A stretch of 64,000 bases of DNA from an uncultured Clostridia bacterium (GCA_944342025.1 CALVMD010000006.1:1-64000); one strand, 5' to 3'. Numbered from the stretch's first letter, positions 53,891 to 63,015 are shown. Made by a program: numbers and translations. Notes: a model not told the origin generated them from the sequence alone.

Positions 53891-53919
53891 TTGCCCTGCA
53901 AAAAAAATTATGCTATAAT
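53891..53919 (+). promoter_or_regulatory. Promoter of a small membrane-protein gene
   Basis: -35 TTGCCC (53891-53896), 17-bp spacer, -10 TATAAT (53914-53919). Confidence 0.65.
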
Positions 53920-53950
53920 CACTGTAAAATATGCGCAAGGAGAAAATTCC

Positions 53951-54193
53951 GTGAAAGAAAACGATGCGCCCGCGTACTACAAAAACATGATCGCGGGGCT
54001 TGTGCCTCCCTTTATACTCGTCGAGAGCATGTTCGTCGCCCTGGCGGTCTATCTGTTCGTCGCTTATTCCGACCGGCCGGTATACGGCGCGGTCTTTCTC
54101 GGCATCGCGGCCGTCGTGACGGCGGTCTTTGTCGCGGTCTTGCTCGTCCTCAGGCACAAGGCGAAGAGGGCCGAACAGGACCGGAAAAAATAA
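53951..54193 (+). CDS. Small two-helix membrane protein, unknown function
   Basis: 80 aa from the GTG at 53951, which has AAGGAG upstream and sits below a good promoter. Two hydrophobic segments (about 12-34 and 42-66) and a Lys/Arg tail. I do not recognise a family. A strong terminator follows, so it is a single-gene transcript. Confidence 0.7.
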   Translation: MKENDAPAYYKNMIAGLVPPFILVESMFVALAVYLFVAYSDRPVYGAVFLGIAAVVTAVFVAVLLVLRHKAKRAEQDRKK

Positions 54194-54212
54194 AAATGTT
54201 TTAGCCGTGCGC

Positions 54213-54251
54213 CCGTGCGTTCCGTATGAAACGGAACGCACGGTTTTTTTT
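54213..54251 (+). terminator. Strong terminator
   Basis: A 13-bp stem (54213-54225 with 54231-54243) followed by eight T residues. Confidence 0.92.
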
Positions 54252-54293
54252 GCGGAAAATACTGATCCTGCCGCCGTTTTCGTGAGAGGGAAA

Positions 54294-54321
54294 GTATAAA
54301 TCCTTTCAGACGGGGCAATAA
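54294..54321 (+). promoter_or_regulatory. Candidate forespore (sigma F/G) promoter of spoIIR
   Basis: GTATA (54294-54298), 15 bp, then GGCAATAA (54314-54321), close to the sigma F pattern GYATA-N15-GGNNANAHT. It lies about 30 bp upstream of the spoIIR start. In Bacillus spoIIR is sigma F dependent. Confidence 0.55.
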
Positions 54322-54351
54322 ACCTTTCAAATTTTTATCGGAGAAAGAAAG

Positions 54352-54879
54352 ATGAAAAAATACTGCATAGTTTTCGCTCTGCTCATCATAATAATCGTGA
54401 CGGCGGCGGTATTCGCGCAGAAAGAGCCCTCCGCAGAGTCGGCGTATCTGCGCCTGCACATCCGCGCCGATTCCAATTCTGCGGCCGATCAGGCGGTCAA
54501 GTACGAGGTCAAAGAGGCAATCGTCGAGTATCTGGCGCCCGTCGTCGCGGGCTCGGAGAGCAAACAGCAGGCCGTCGCCGCGCTGAAAGCCGCGATCCCC
54601 GGCATCGAAGAGACGGCAAACGCCGTCCTCGCGGAGGGCGGGTTCGCCTATCTCTCGCACGCCGAGATCAGGAAAGAAGAGTTTCCCACCCGCGTGTACG
54701 AGGGCGTCACGCTCGAGGCGGGCGTATACGACGCGCTCATCATAGAACTCGGCTCGGGGAAGGGGGATAACTGGTGGTGCGTCGTGTACCCGCCCCTGTG
54801 TTTTGCGGGCGAAGCGGGCGTCGGCGTGCAGTACCGCTCCCGTATTTGGGAAATCATACGCAACTTTTTCGCGGACTGA
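54352..54879 (+). CDS. spoIIR: Stage II sporulation protein R
   Basis: 175 aa. An N-terminal membrane signal (about 4-22), then the family core LRLHIRADSNSAADQAVKYEVKEAIVEYL and the C-terminal WWCVVYPPLCF. In Bacillus this forespore-secreted protein triggers cleavage of pro-sigma E in the mother cell. Its presence shows a sporulation pathway, at least inherited. The next genes encode germination proteins. Confidence 0.93.
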   Translation: MKKYCIVFALLIIIIVTAAVFAQKEPSAESAYLRLHIRADSNSAADQAVKYEVKEAIVEYLAPVVAGSESKQQAVAALKAAIPGIEETANAVLAEGGFAYLSHAEIRKEEFPTRVYEGVTLEAGVYDALIIELGSGKGDNWWCVVYPPLCFAGEAGVGVQYRSRIWEIIRNFFAD

Positions 54880-54942
54880 ACGGGCAAATCCTTCTGTCCT
54901 TGCGGAAAAGCGGAAAAAGTTTTTATCGGAGGACAGAGAAAA

Positions 54943-55677
54943 ATGAAAAAGATCATGGGCAGGCTCGCCCTGGCGCTCGCATTGGCGGCGCTCGTCGCAA
55001 CGGGCGCGTTCTTTGCGGTGCAGCGCGCCGAAGTTCTGCGGCAGGAGACGGCGTGGGCGGCCGTGCAGGAAGCGGCCGTACTGAAACAGGGCAGCACCGG
55101 CAGCGAAGTCAGAACGGTGCAGACCAAACTCAAACGCTGGGGGTATTACGGCGGCGCGGTAGACGGTATTTACGGCCCGCAGACCAAAAAGGCGGTCATT
55201 TATTTTCAGCAGAAGAACGGGCTGAAAGCGGACGGCATCGTGGGCAAACAGACTTTTGCCGCCCTCGGAATGAACGCCTCTTCCGGCTCTTCGTCGGGTT
55301 CTTCGTCGGGGACGAACGGATATACGAGTTCAGACGTGTACCTTCTGGCGCGCTGCATTTACGGCGAGGCGCGCGGGGAGAGCTACGAGGGGCAGGTCGC
55401 CGTCGGGGCGGTGGTGCTCAACAGGGTCAAAAGCCCGAGTTTCCCCAATACCATTTCGGGCGTCATCTATCAGAAAGGCGCGTTTACGGCGGTGGACGAC
55501 GGGCAGATCAACCTTACGCCCAATCAGACGGCGATCAACGCCGCAAAGGACGCGATGAACGGCTGGGACCCGACCTACGGATGCCTGTACTATTATAACC
55601 CCGTCACGGCGACGAGCCAGTGGATCTTTTCGCGCGAGACGGTCGTGACCATCGGCAAGCACGTGTTTGCCATTTAA
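54943..55677 (+). CDS. sleB: Spore cortex-lytic enzyme SleB
   Basis: 244 aa. A signal segment (about 5-25), a peptidoglycan-binding repeat (about 37-100: GSTGSEVRTVQTKLKRWGYY, GADGIVGKQT-like), a Ser/Gly linker, and the lytic transglycosylase domain (about 125-244: LARCIYGEARGESYEGQVAVGAVVLNR, CLYYYNP). SleB cuts spore cortex during germination. The next gene encodes YpeB, its known partner. Confidence 0.94.
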   Translation: MKKIMGRLALALALAALVATGAFFAVQRAEVLRQETAWAAVQEAAVLKQGSTGSEVRTVQTKLKRWGYYGGAVDGIYGPQTKKAVIYFQQKNGLKADGIVGKQTFAALGMNASSGSSSGSSSGTNGYTSSDVYLLARCIYGEARGESYEGQVAVGAVVLNRVKSPSFPNTISGVIYQKGAFTAVDDGQINLTPNQTAINAAKDAMNGWDPTYGCLYYYNPVTATSQWIFSRETVVTIGKHVFAI

Positions 55678-55689
55678 GGAGGGAGAAAG

Positions 55690-57540
55690 ATGAAAAAAGA
55701 GGAACTTTCCAGCGGCGCGGAAAAAGTGGAGCGCATCGCCCGCGAAAAGGGCGGGGTGTTTGAAGATTCCGCTCCCGGCAGCGAGATGCAGGCTGCCGCC
55801 GGCGGCAGCGCACAGAAGAAAGACGAATCGGAAGCGCTTTCCGAACGCGCCGAAAGCGAGCGCGAACGCATACAGCGCATGAAGGAGGAGCGCGAAAAGC
55901 AGCGCGCCGAAAAGCGCCTGGAGATCGCAAAGCTCAAAGAAGAAAAGAAGGAAAAGAGGGCGCAGTCGAAACTGGACGCGCAGGAAAAGCGCCGTTACCG
56001 CGAGGAGGAGCGCCGCGCCCGCCGCGAAATATTGAAGAGCGAGACGGAAGAGGAGAGGCAGGTGCGCCTTGCCGAAGAGCGCGCCGCACGCGGTCGCGAC
56101 GGAGAGAGACAGGCACGCGACAAGAGCCGCGCCTATTTAGAAAAGAGGCGGCAGAAGGAGGAGGCGAGGCGAAAAAGGCACGAGCTCCGCGAAGAAAAGA
56201 AGAAAAACCGCCGCGATCGGGCGCCGGGGTTCGGCGGCTGGCTGGCGGCGGTCATCTCCCTCGGCGTTGCGGTGCTCGCCCTCGGCGCGATCGTCACCGT
56301 CGGCTATTTCGACCTCACCGAGGCGAAGGCGGGGCTGTACAACGGCTATCAGAGCGCCCTGTACGAGTTTGCGGAGCTTGTGGACAACATGGACGTCAAC
56401 CTTGCCAAAGCGCGCGTGGCGTCGGGCACGTACGAGATGCAGAAAGTCCTCACCGACGTTCTCGTCGAGAGCGAGCTTGCGGAAAGCTGTCTCGAATCTT
56501 TCCCCGTGGACGCGCACAGGACGGAAAACCTGACCGCGTTCGTCAACCGCGTGGGCGACTATTCGCGCAGCCTCGTCAACAAACTCGCCCTCGGCGGAGA
56601 GATCTCCGCGGAAGAAGAGGCGGTCATCGAATATATGTACGAGACGACGGAAAAGATCAAAGCGGAGCTTTCCGAAGTCATCGCGGGCGGCAAGGAAAAG
56701 AATATCGGCGAGGTGCTCAGAGAGGGCGGGCTTGCCGACAGGATGGACACGCTCGAAAACAATACCATCGAGACGCCCAAGATGATCTATGACGGGCCGT
56801 TTGCGGCGTCAGAGCAGGGCGGTGCGGGCAAAATGCTCGAATCCATGCCCGAAGTGTCCGAAAAAGAGGTTGAAAAGATCGCGGCGGACGTGTTTTCCGG
56901 CTACGGCGTGACGCGCCTTTCGCACGCGGGCAAAACGGAGCGCGGCGGCCTTTCCCTGTACGGCATAGAATTTGAAACGGAAACGGGGGACAGATACTTC
57001 GCGCAGTTTACGGAACGCGGCGGAAAACTCATGCTGATGGACAGCTTCAGGCCGTGCAAGGACAAAAATTTCGATTCGGACGCGTGCATCGGCATCGCGG
57101 AGAGCTTTCTCAAAAAACTCGGGTACGAAGGGCTGGAGCCTGTCTGGGTGAGCGAATCGGGCGTGCAGTGCGACATCAACTTTTCCTATACCGAAGGCGG
57201 CGTCGTGTGTTATAACGACCTCGTCAAGGTCAAGGTGTGCGAAGAGCGCGGCGCGGTGACGGGCGTAGAGGCGAGGGCATATCTCACCAACCATACCGCG
57301 CGCAACATCCCGTCTCCCGCGATTTCAAAGAGCAAGATCGAGCGGGCGGCGGCAAGCCGCATGGATCTTGCCGGCGTGCGCCTGGCGCTTATCCCCGTAG
57401 AGGGGAAAGAGACCCTCTGCTTCGAGGTGAACGGAACGCACGGCGGCAGGGAATATTACGCATACCTCGACGCGAAGAGCGGCAGGATGGTCGAACTGTT
57501 TACCGTCGTCGATTCGGGGTCTGGCAGGAGCGTCATGTAA
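55690..57540 (+). CDS. ypeB: Germination protein YpeB with long N-terminal extension
   Basis: 616 aa; Bacillus YpeB is about 450 aa. Residues 1-175 form a highly charged, probably coiled-coil region dense in Glu, Lys and Arg. One membrane helix follows (about 180-205). The YpeB body (about 215-616) includes GDYSRSLVNKLALGGEISAEE, ETPKMIYDGPF and two or three PepSY-like units (SRMDLAGVRLALIPVEGKETLC). YpeB stabilises SleB in the spore. Twelve bp separate it from sleB. Confidence 0.9.
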   Translation: MKKEELSSGAEKVERIAREKGGVFEDSAPGSEMQAAAGGSAQKKDESEALSERAESERERIQRMKEEREKQRAEKRLEIAKLKEEKKEKRAQSKLDAQEKRRYREEERRARREILKSETEEERQVRLAEERAARGRDGERQARDKSRAYLEKRRQKEEARRKRHELREEKKKNRRDRAPGFGGWLAAVISLGVAVLALGAIVTVGYFDLTEAKAGLYNGYQSALYEFAELVDNMDVNLAKARVASGTYEMQKVLTDVLVESELAESCLESFPVDAHRTENLTAFVNRVGDYSRSLVNKLALGGEISAEEEAVIEYMYETTEKIKAELSEVIAGGKEKNIGEVLREGGLADRMDTLENNTIETPKMIYDGPFAASEQGGAGKMLESMPEVSEKEVEKIAADVFSGYGVTRLSHAGKTERGGLSLYGIEFETETGDRYFAQFTERGGKLMLMDSFRPCKDKNFDSDACIGIAESFLKKLGYEGLEPVWVSESGVQCDINFSYTEGGVVCYNDLVKVKVCEERGAVTGVEARAYLTNHTARNIPSPAISKSKIERAAASRMDLAGVRLALIPVEGKETLCFEVNGTHGGREYYAYLDAKSGRMVELFTVVDSGSGRSVM

Positions 57541-57639
57541 ATAAAATATTAAAATTTGCAATTGATTCACGTGGAGCGCAAAGACACTTGTTTTTGCGCT
57601 CCTTTGCAATGATCGTGTTTTTATGAAAAATTAAATTAA

Positions 57640-57679
57640 AAAGCCCCGCCGCCGAATACAGATCGGCGGCGGGGCTTTT
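57640..57679. terminator. Bidirectional terminator
   Basis: AAAGCCCCGCCGCCGA pairs with TCGGCGGCGGGGCTTT. A and T runs flank both sides. It separates ypeB from the convergent kinase-like gene. Confidence 0.9.
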
Positions 57680-57708
57680 GTCCCGGGCGGCATATAGAGA
57701 GCTTGTTT

Positions 57709-58227
57709 TCAGCGGGGCGGGCCGTTTTCGCCGCGCACGTAAGCTGCGATCTTTTCGGCGGCCTCTTCGGGGGAGAGGCGGGTCGTGTCGATCTTGACCG
57801 AGCGCATCGCCGCAAAATGTTTTGCCCGCTCTTCGCTCCGCGCAAAGATCCCGCCGCTGCGCGCGCCCTTTTCCACGTCTTTGGCAAGGCGTTCGCGCAG
57901 CGTATCCCGGCCGCATTCGAGGGTAAACAGGAAAAAGCGGAAATCTTTTCGGGTAAGGCGTGAGAGGATGTCCTCTACGATGCTCTCTTCGTGCATGACC
58001 CAGCAAAAGAGGATGTTTTCGAACAGTCCGCTTTGCAGAAATCCCGAAAGGACGGCGGCGATGTTGGAAAGCACCATCTCTTTCGACCGCCCGTTCACGA
58101 TAAAGGGGCACATGTCCCACAGGTCGTCGCCGTCGGCAAAGACCGAGGGCGGCAGTTTGTTTTTTAAAATGCGGCACACGGTCGTTTTGCCCGCGCCCAT
58201 CGTGCCGTTCACAAAAATGAGATTCAT
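57709..58227 (-). CDS. P-loop kinase-like NTPase, unknown substrate
   Basis: 172 aa. Walker A GTMGAGKTT at residues 8-16, then ADGDDLWDM and a C-terminal DTTRLSPEEAAEKIAAYV. This resembles small nucleoside or shikimate-kinase-like P-loop proteins (AAA_33 type) whose substrate often remains unknown. Ribosome site GGGAGAAAGG. It stands alone between two terminated operons. Confidence 0.75.
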   Translation of the reverse strand: MNLIFVNGTMGAGKTTVCRILKNKLPPSVFADGDDLWDMCPFIVNGRSKEMVLSNIAAVLSGFLQSGLFENILFCWVMHEESIVEDILSRLTRKDFRFFLFTLECGRDTLRERLAKDVEKGARSGGIFARSEERAKHFAAMRSVKIDTTRLSPEEAAEKIAAYVRGENGPPR

Positions 58228-58341
58228 ATCCTTTCTCCCGCTGTCAGTGTATCATATTTTTCCCGCAAAGTAAAGCGTGCGGAAACAAGCGGCGGCCGCG
58301 GCGCATAGTATGGAATGATTTCATTCGGGAGGAAAAAGCGT

Positions 58342-58965
58342 TTGTATAAAGTCATTTCGCCCGGTACGGTCACCGTCGGCGAAGAGGTCGTCATCGAAGA
58401 CGGCGCCGTGATTCATCCGGGCAACGTGCTTTCGGGCAGGACCGTCGTGCGGCGGGGCGCCGTGCTGTATCCCAACAACATCGTAGAGGATTCCGACATC
58501 GGCGAAAACGCGGAGATCACCGCAAGCGCCGTGCGCGGCGCGGCGGTGGGGGCGGGCGCAAAGGTGGGGCCGTTCGCCAATCTCCGCGCGGGTACAAAAG
58601 TGGGCGAAAATTGCAGGATCGGCGATTTTGTCGAACTGAAAAACGCCGAAGTCGGCGCAAATACCAAGATCTGCCACCTCGCCTATGTGGGCGACGCGCG
58701 CATAGGCCGCGGGGCGAACGTCGGGTGCGGCGTGATCTTCTGTAACTTCGACGGAAAGGATAAGCACTTTACCGAAGTCGGCGACGGCGCGTTCATCGGC
58801 AGCAACGTCAACCTCGTCGCGCCCGTCAGGGTGGGCGCCCGCGCCTTTATCGCGGCGGGCACGACCGTCACGCGCGACGTGCCCGAGGGCGCGTGCGTGA
58901 TCGGGCGGGTGCGCCAGCAGGAGAGCGAGGCGATCCGGAAAAAGAGGGAGGGGCAGGATGGGTGA
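58342..58965 (+). CDS. Stand-alone glucosamine-1-phosphate acetyltransferase (GlmU C-domain)
   Basis: 207 aa from the TTG at 58342, which has GGGAGG nine bases upstream; an ATG at 58315 lacks a ribosome site. The protein is a left-handed beta helix like the C-terminal domain of GlmU, without the N-terminal uridylyltransferase. Counting from the ATG at 58315, Arg91, Lys109, His121, Tyr124, Asn135, Asn144 and Lys150 reproduce the spacing of E. coli Arg333, Lys351, His363, Tyr366, Asn377, Asn386 and Lys392. It overlaps glmM by eight bases. It should acetylate glucosamine-1-phosphate. Some related hexapeptide transferases look similar. Confidence 0.82.
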   Translation: MYKVISPGTVTVGEEVVIEDGAVIHPGNVLSGRTVVRRGAVLYPNNIVEDSDIGENAEITASAVRGAAVGAGAKVGPFANLRAGTKVGENCRIGDFVELKNAEVGANTKICHLAYVGDARIGRGANVGCGVIFCNFDGKDKHFTEVGDGAFIGSNVNLVAPVRVGARAFIAAGTTVTRDVPEGACVIGRVRQQESEAIRKKREGQDG

Positions 58966-60250
58966 ATTGTTCGGTACCGACGGCATCCGCGGGGTCGTCG
59001 GCGAGGGGCTGACCTCGCGCACGGCGTTCGCGCTCGGCAACGCGCTCTCCCGCCTGAAATCCTCCCCCGCCGTCGTTTTGGGGCGGGATACGCGCGTCTC
59101 GTCGGATATGCTCGCCCTCGCCGTGGCGGCGGGCGTCACTTCGGGCGGGGGCAGGGTGCTGGACGGGGGCGTTCTGCCCACGGCCGCCGTCTCTTATTTT
59201 GTGCGAAAGCGCGGCGCTGACCTCGGCGTCGTCGTCAGCGCGTCGCACAATCCCGCCCGCTATAACGGGCTGAAAGTGTTCGGCGGAGACGGCAGAAAAC
59301 TTCCCGAAAAGCAGGAAAAGCGGGTCGAAAAGACGATGGGCGAGTACGTGTTTGCAGGGCCGCTCTCGATGGGCAGGTGCTCTCCTCTCGACGGGCGGGA
59401 GGAATATGCCGACAGCCTGGCGTCGGCATGCCCGCATTCGCTGAAAGGCAAAAAGATCGCCCTCGACTGCGCCAACGGCGCGGCGGGCGCGGTCGCGCCC
59501 GCCCTCTTTGAACGGCTGGGCGCGAAGGTTTTTTCCGTCTGCACGGGCGGCGGGGCGGACATCAACGAGGGCTGCGGCGCACTGCATCCCGAACGGGTGC
59601 GCGCGCTCACGCTGGAGACGGGCGCGGACGCGGGGTTCGCGTACGACGGCGACGCCGACAGGCTGGTCGCCTGCGACGAAAAGGGAAACATCGTGGACGG
59701 CGACAAGATCCTCTGCGTCTTCGCGGCAAAGCTCGAGCGGGAGGGGAAACTGCGCGAAAAGGTCGTCGTGGGCACGGCGCACACCAATACGGGAGCGGAA
59801 AACTATCTCAAAAAACTGGGCGTTCGGCTTATCCGCACCGACATCGGCGACAAATTCGTCTCCGAGGCGATGCAAAAGAGCGGCGCCGCGCTCGGCGGCG
59901 AACAGTCGGGGCATATCATCCTCGCCGATCATGCGGTCACGGGCGACGGGATCCTCACGTCCGTCTGCCTTGCGGGGCTTCTGGCGGAGAAAAAGCTGTC
60001 TAAGCTCGCCGACATCCGCCTCATGCCCCAGGTCAACGCCTGCGTGAAGGTCAAAGACAAGGTGCGCGTCCTCGGCGACGAATATCTGCGCACGGTCATC
60101 GACCGCGCACGGCAGGGCGTGCTGCGGCTGGTCGTGCGCGCGTCGGGCACGGAGCCGGTCGTGCGCATCTTTGCGGAGGCGGAGAACAAAAAGGCGGCAA
60201 AAGCCGCCGTCGAGCGGGTCAGGGCGGAGATCCTCGCCCGGGAGGGTTAA
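58958..60250 (+). CDS. glmM: Phosphoglucosamine mutase
   Basis: 430 aa. Converts glucosamine-6-phosphate to glucosamine-1-phosphate. Features: MGELFGTDGIRGVVGEGLTS start, the phosphoserine loop VVSASHNPARYNGLKVF, the metal loop DGDADRL, and the C-terminal phosphate-binding RASGTEPVVRIFAEAE. Overlaps the preceding gene, and glmS starts 3 bp after its stop. Confidence 0.96.
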   Translation: MGELFGTDGIRGVVGEGLTSRTAFALGNALSRLKSSPAVVLGRDTRVSSDMLALAVAAGVTSGGGRVLDGGVLPTAAVSYFVRKRGADLGVVVSASHNPARYNGLKVFGGDGRKLPEKQEKRVEKTMGEYVFAGPLSMGRCSPLDGREEYADSLASACPHSLKGKKIALDCANGAAGAVAPALFERLGAKVFSVCTGGGADINEGCGALHPERVRALTLETGADAGFAYDGDADRLVACDEKGNIVDGDKILCVFAAKLEREGKLREKVVVGTAHTNTGAENYLKKLGVRLIRTDIGDKFVSEAMQKSGAALGGEQSGHIILADHAVTGDGILTSVCLAGLLAEKKLSKLADIRLMPQVNACVKVKDKVRVLGDEYLRTVIDRARQGVLRLVVRASGTEPVVRIFAEAENKKAAKAAVERVRAEILAREG

Positions 60251-60253
60251 ACC

Positions 60254-62029
60254 ATGTGCGGCATCATCGGCTATGTGAGCGAGGGGGACTGCTGCGGCGC
60301 CTTATTCGACGCGCTCAGGCGGCTCGAATACCGCGGCTACGACTCGGCGGGGATCGCCGTGCTCGGGGAAAAGGGGTTCAGCGTCTGCAAAAAGCAGGGC
60401 GGGGTCTCAAACCTGGCATCTTTTTATGCGGCGGGCAATACGGGCGTCGGGCATACCCGCTGGGCAACGCACGGTGCGCCTTCGGACAAAAACGCCCATC
60501 CGCACCGCGCGGGCAAGATCGCGCTCGTACATAACGGCATCGTCGAAAATTACGCCGCGCTCAAAGCGGAGCTGGAGGCGGACGGGGAGCTGTTTTTGTC
60601 AGAAACGGACAGCGAAGTCATCGCAAAACTCATCTCCCGCGCCTATCGGGGAGATCTTCTCCGCGCGGTGCATGCCGCGCTCGGGCGGGCGGAGGGTGCG
60701 TATGCCGTCGCCGTCATTGCCGAGGACAGACCGGGCGAAATCGTCGCCGCGCGTTACAAAAGCCCGCTGATCGCGGGCTGCGGGAGGGAGGGATTGTTTG
60801 TTTGCAGCGACATTCCCGCCGTCGCGGCGGGCGCGGGATACATCGCCAAAGCGGAAGACGGAGAATTCGTGCGCATAGCGGACGGGGAGATCTGTTTTTA
60901 CGACAGGGATCTGCGCCCCGTGCCCAAGGTGTTTTTCCGCCCGCAGGCAGACCTCGGCGCGGCGCCGTCCGATGCGGGCGGGTATTGCATGAGAAGGGAG
61001 ATCGGCGAGATCCCCGCCGCCCTTCGCAGGACGTTTTGTGCGCTCGAAAAGACGGATTTTGCGCCCTGCGCCCGCGCGCTGCGCGGGGCGAAACGGATAT
61101 TTGCCGTCGCCTGCGGCACGGCGTACCACAGTGCGCTCGCCTTCCGCGACGCGGCGGAAAGGGACGTCGGCGTCCCCGTTCTGTGCTGCACGGCGGGGGA
61201 ATTCCGTTACCGCCCGCCGTTGACGGAAAGAGGGGATCTGGTCGTGGCTGTCAGCCAGAGCGGCGAGACGGCGGACACCTTAGAGGCGGTGCGCCTTGCG
61301 AAGGAGCGGGGCGGCTACGTCGTAGCCGTCACCAACGCGGGCTGTTCTTCGCTGGCGTCTTTGGCGGATTTTACCCTCGTCATGCGCGCGGGCGCGGAGA
61401 TCGCCGTCGCCGCCACAAAAAGCTACAATTGCCAGCTTCTGTGTCTTTGGTACCTGGCGGCGGAAATGCTCTTTTTCAAGAGGCAGAAATATCCCGATTG
61501 GTTTTCTTCGCTGCAAAAACTGCCTTCCGCGGCGGAAGAGACGATTTCCCTCTTTTCCGAGATCGACCGCATCGCCGATTCTCTTAAAGATGCGGCGGCG
61601 ATGTATTTTCTCGGAAGGGGCGCGGACGAATGCACCGCGCGCGAGGGAGCGCTTAAAGTCAAAGAGATCGCCTGCGTGTTCGCCGAAGGGCTCGCCGCGG
61701 GCGAGCTGAAACACGGCCCGCTCGCGCTGGTGCGCGAAGGGTTTCCCGTATTCATGACGGCGACGCAGCCGCCCCTGTTTAAAAAATGCGAAAACGCCCT
61801 CGCCGAAGTGCGTTCCCGCGGCGGGTTCGCGGCGCTCTTTTCTCAGTCTGAAGAGGCGCTTTCTCAAAGCTGCGCCGACGTAAAGGTGCGCCTTCCCGCG
61901 CTGCCTGCGGCGCTCATGCCGTGTATCGCCGTCATCCCCCTTCAATACTTCGCGTACAGGATGTGTCTCGAACGCGGGCTGGATCCCGACAAGCCGAAAA
62001 ACCTCGCCAAGAGCGTCACGGTCGAATAG
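60254..62029 (+). CDS. glmS: Glutamine-fructose-6-phosphate aminotransferase
   Basis: 591 aa. Makes glucosamine-6-phosphate. The N-terminal amidotransferase begins with the catalytic Cys (MCGIIGYV) and has HTRWATHG. Two SIS domains follow (GTAYHSALAFRDA; SQSGETADTLEA; KEIACVFAEGLAAGELKHGPLAL). It ends KNLAKSVTVE, the conserved C-terminal tail. No glmS ribozyme can fit in the 3-bp gap before it. Together with the two preceding genes it gives GlcNAc-1-phosphate. Confidence 0.97.
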   Translation: MCGIIGYVSEGDCCGALFDALRRLEYRGYDSAGIAVLGEKGFSVCKKQGGVSNLASFYAAGNTGVGHTRWATHGAPSDKNAHPHRAGKIALVHNGIVENYAALKAELEADGELFLSETDSEVIAKLISRAYRGDLLRAVHAALGRAEGAYAVAVIAEDRPGEIVAARYKSPLIAGCGREGLFVCSDIPAVAAGAGYIAKAEDGEFVRIADGEICFYDRDLRPVPKVFFRPQADLGAAPSDAGGYCMRREIGEIPAALRRTFCALEKTDFAPCARALRGAKRIFAVACGTAYHSALAFRDAAERDVGVPVLCCTAGEFRYRPPLTERGDLVVAVSQSGETADTLEAVRLAKERGGYVVAVTNAGCSSLASLADFTLVMRAGAEIAVAATKSYNCQLLCLWYLAAEMLFFKRQKYPDWFSSLQKLPSAAEETISLFSEIDRIADSLKDAAAMYFLGRGADECTAREGALKVKEIACVFAEGLAAGELKHGPLALVREGFPVFMTATQPPLFKKCENALAEVRSRGGFAALFSQSEEALSQSCADVKVRLPALPAALMPCIAVIPLQYFAYRMCLERGLDPDKPKNLAKSVTVE

Positions 62030-62060
62030 ACAACGGGGCGGTAAGGTGCGGCGGCAGGAT

Positions 62061-62102
62061 AAAAAAACGCGCAAAAGAGCGGAAACGGCGCTCTTTTGCG
62101 CG
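62061..62102 (-). terminator. Terminator of the AraC-family gene
   Basis: CGCGCAAAAGAGC (62068-62080) pairs with GCTCTTTTGCGCG (62090-62102); on the minus strand seven T residues follow. It may also stop transcripts from glmS. Confidence 0.85.
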
Positions 62103-62130
62103 GCGGGACAGGAAAATCGTTTTACAGAGG

Positions 62131-62943
62131 TCAGCGTTTTGTTTCGGGCGAAGACGCGCGGGCATTTTCTCTGTAGGCGGAGGGAGACATCCCCGTCTTT
62201 GCTTTGAAAAAGTTGGAAAAATAATACTGGTTCTGGTATCCGAGGCTCAGCGCGATCGCGTTGATCTCTTCCGACGTTGTTTCCAGCCGCTCTTTTGCCG
62301 AGCGGATCCTGCATTCGGAGATGTAATCCTGCGGGGAAAGCCCCGTCTTTTCCCGAAAGACTTTTCTGAGGTACCGGTCGCTCACGCCCAGCGACCGCGC
62401 GAGCCGCGCAAGCCCCGTTTCCCGTTCGCCGAAGTGTTCCTGAATGTAGCGAACGGCCTGTTCGGCGACGAGCGTGCCGGGATCGATATCCTTTTCGTCC
62501 GCGAATTGCAGCCAGTGCGTCAGCATGGCGCCGAAAACGGAGGAGACGTACGCCGAGCGGCCGCTGTCCGACAGGGCGGCGTAACACAGTTCGGGCCAAT
62601 CTTCAGAAGGGTCGGTCACCGTCATCGGGCGGCAGAGGGGGAGAAGCAGGGAGGGGCATTCGAATTCGAACCAATAAAAATGCCAGAAATTATCCTTTGT
62701 CCCGTATCGCCTGATGTCGGACGAAGAAAACAGCAAAAGGCTGTCCGCTCTCGGGGAAAAAGTCCCGTTTTTCAGCTCGATCACCCCTTCCCCCTCCATG
62801 GTGCGCAGGGCGATCGTGGTCTCGTCCGCGCGCGGCGCGTGCGAAACTTCGTAAGAGCCGTCCGCGCGTACGCTCCAGATCCTTCTGAGCGTGACGGTCG
62901 GGGCGCTGCGGGGCGATTCGGTTTGAGACATCGTGTTGTGCAT
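62131..62943 (-). CDS. AraC-family transcriptional regulator
   Basis: 270 aa from the ATG at 62943 (AAGGAG seven bases upstream). An N-terminal cupin-like sensing domain (about 10-150, VSHAPRADETTIALRTMEG, FWHFYWFEF) and a C-terminal double helix-turn-helix (about 170-262, LARSLGVSDRYLRKVFREKTGLSPQDYI, IALSLGYQNQYYFSNFFKAKTGMSPSAYR). Such regulators usually sense sugars. It is divergent from the URO-D-like gene, so that gene is a likely target. Confidence 0.9.
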   Translation of the reverse strand: MHNTMSQTESPRSAPTVTLRRIWSVRADGSYEVSHAPRADETTIALRTMEGEGVIELKNGTFSPRADSLLLFSSSDIRRYGTKDNFWHFYWFEFECPSLLLPLCRPMTVTDPSEDWPELCYAALSDSGRSAYVSSVFGAMLTHWLQFADEKDIDPGTLVAEQAVRYIQEHFGERETGLARLARSLGVSDRYLRKVFREKTGLSPQDYISECRIRSAKERLETTSEEINAIALSLGYQNQYYFSNFFKAKTGMSPSAYRENARASSPETKR

Positions 62944-63015
62944 GCTGAAACTCCTTGCCGCGCGCCGCCGGGCGGCGCGTTCCGAAAAGTATATCAAATC
63001 GGCCGTAAATGTGTA

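Noticed and set aside
60225..60260. A glmS ribozyme, expected upstream of glmS in many Firmicutes
   Set aside because: glmS starts 3 bp after glmM, leaving no room for the ribozyme core.
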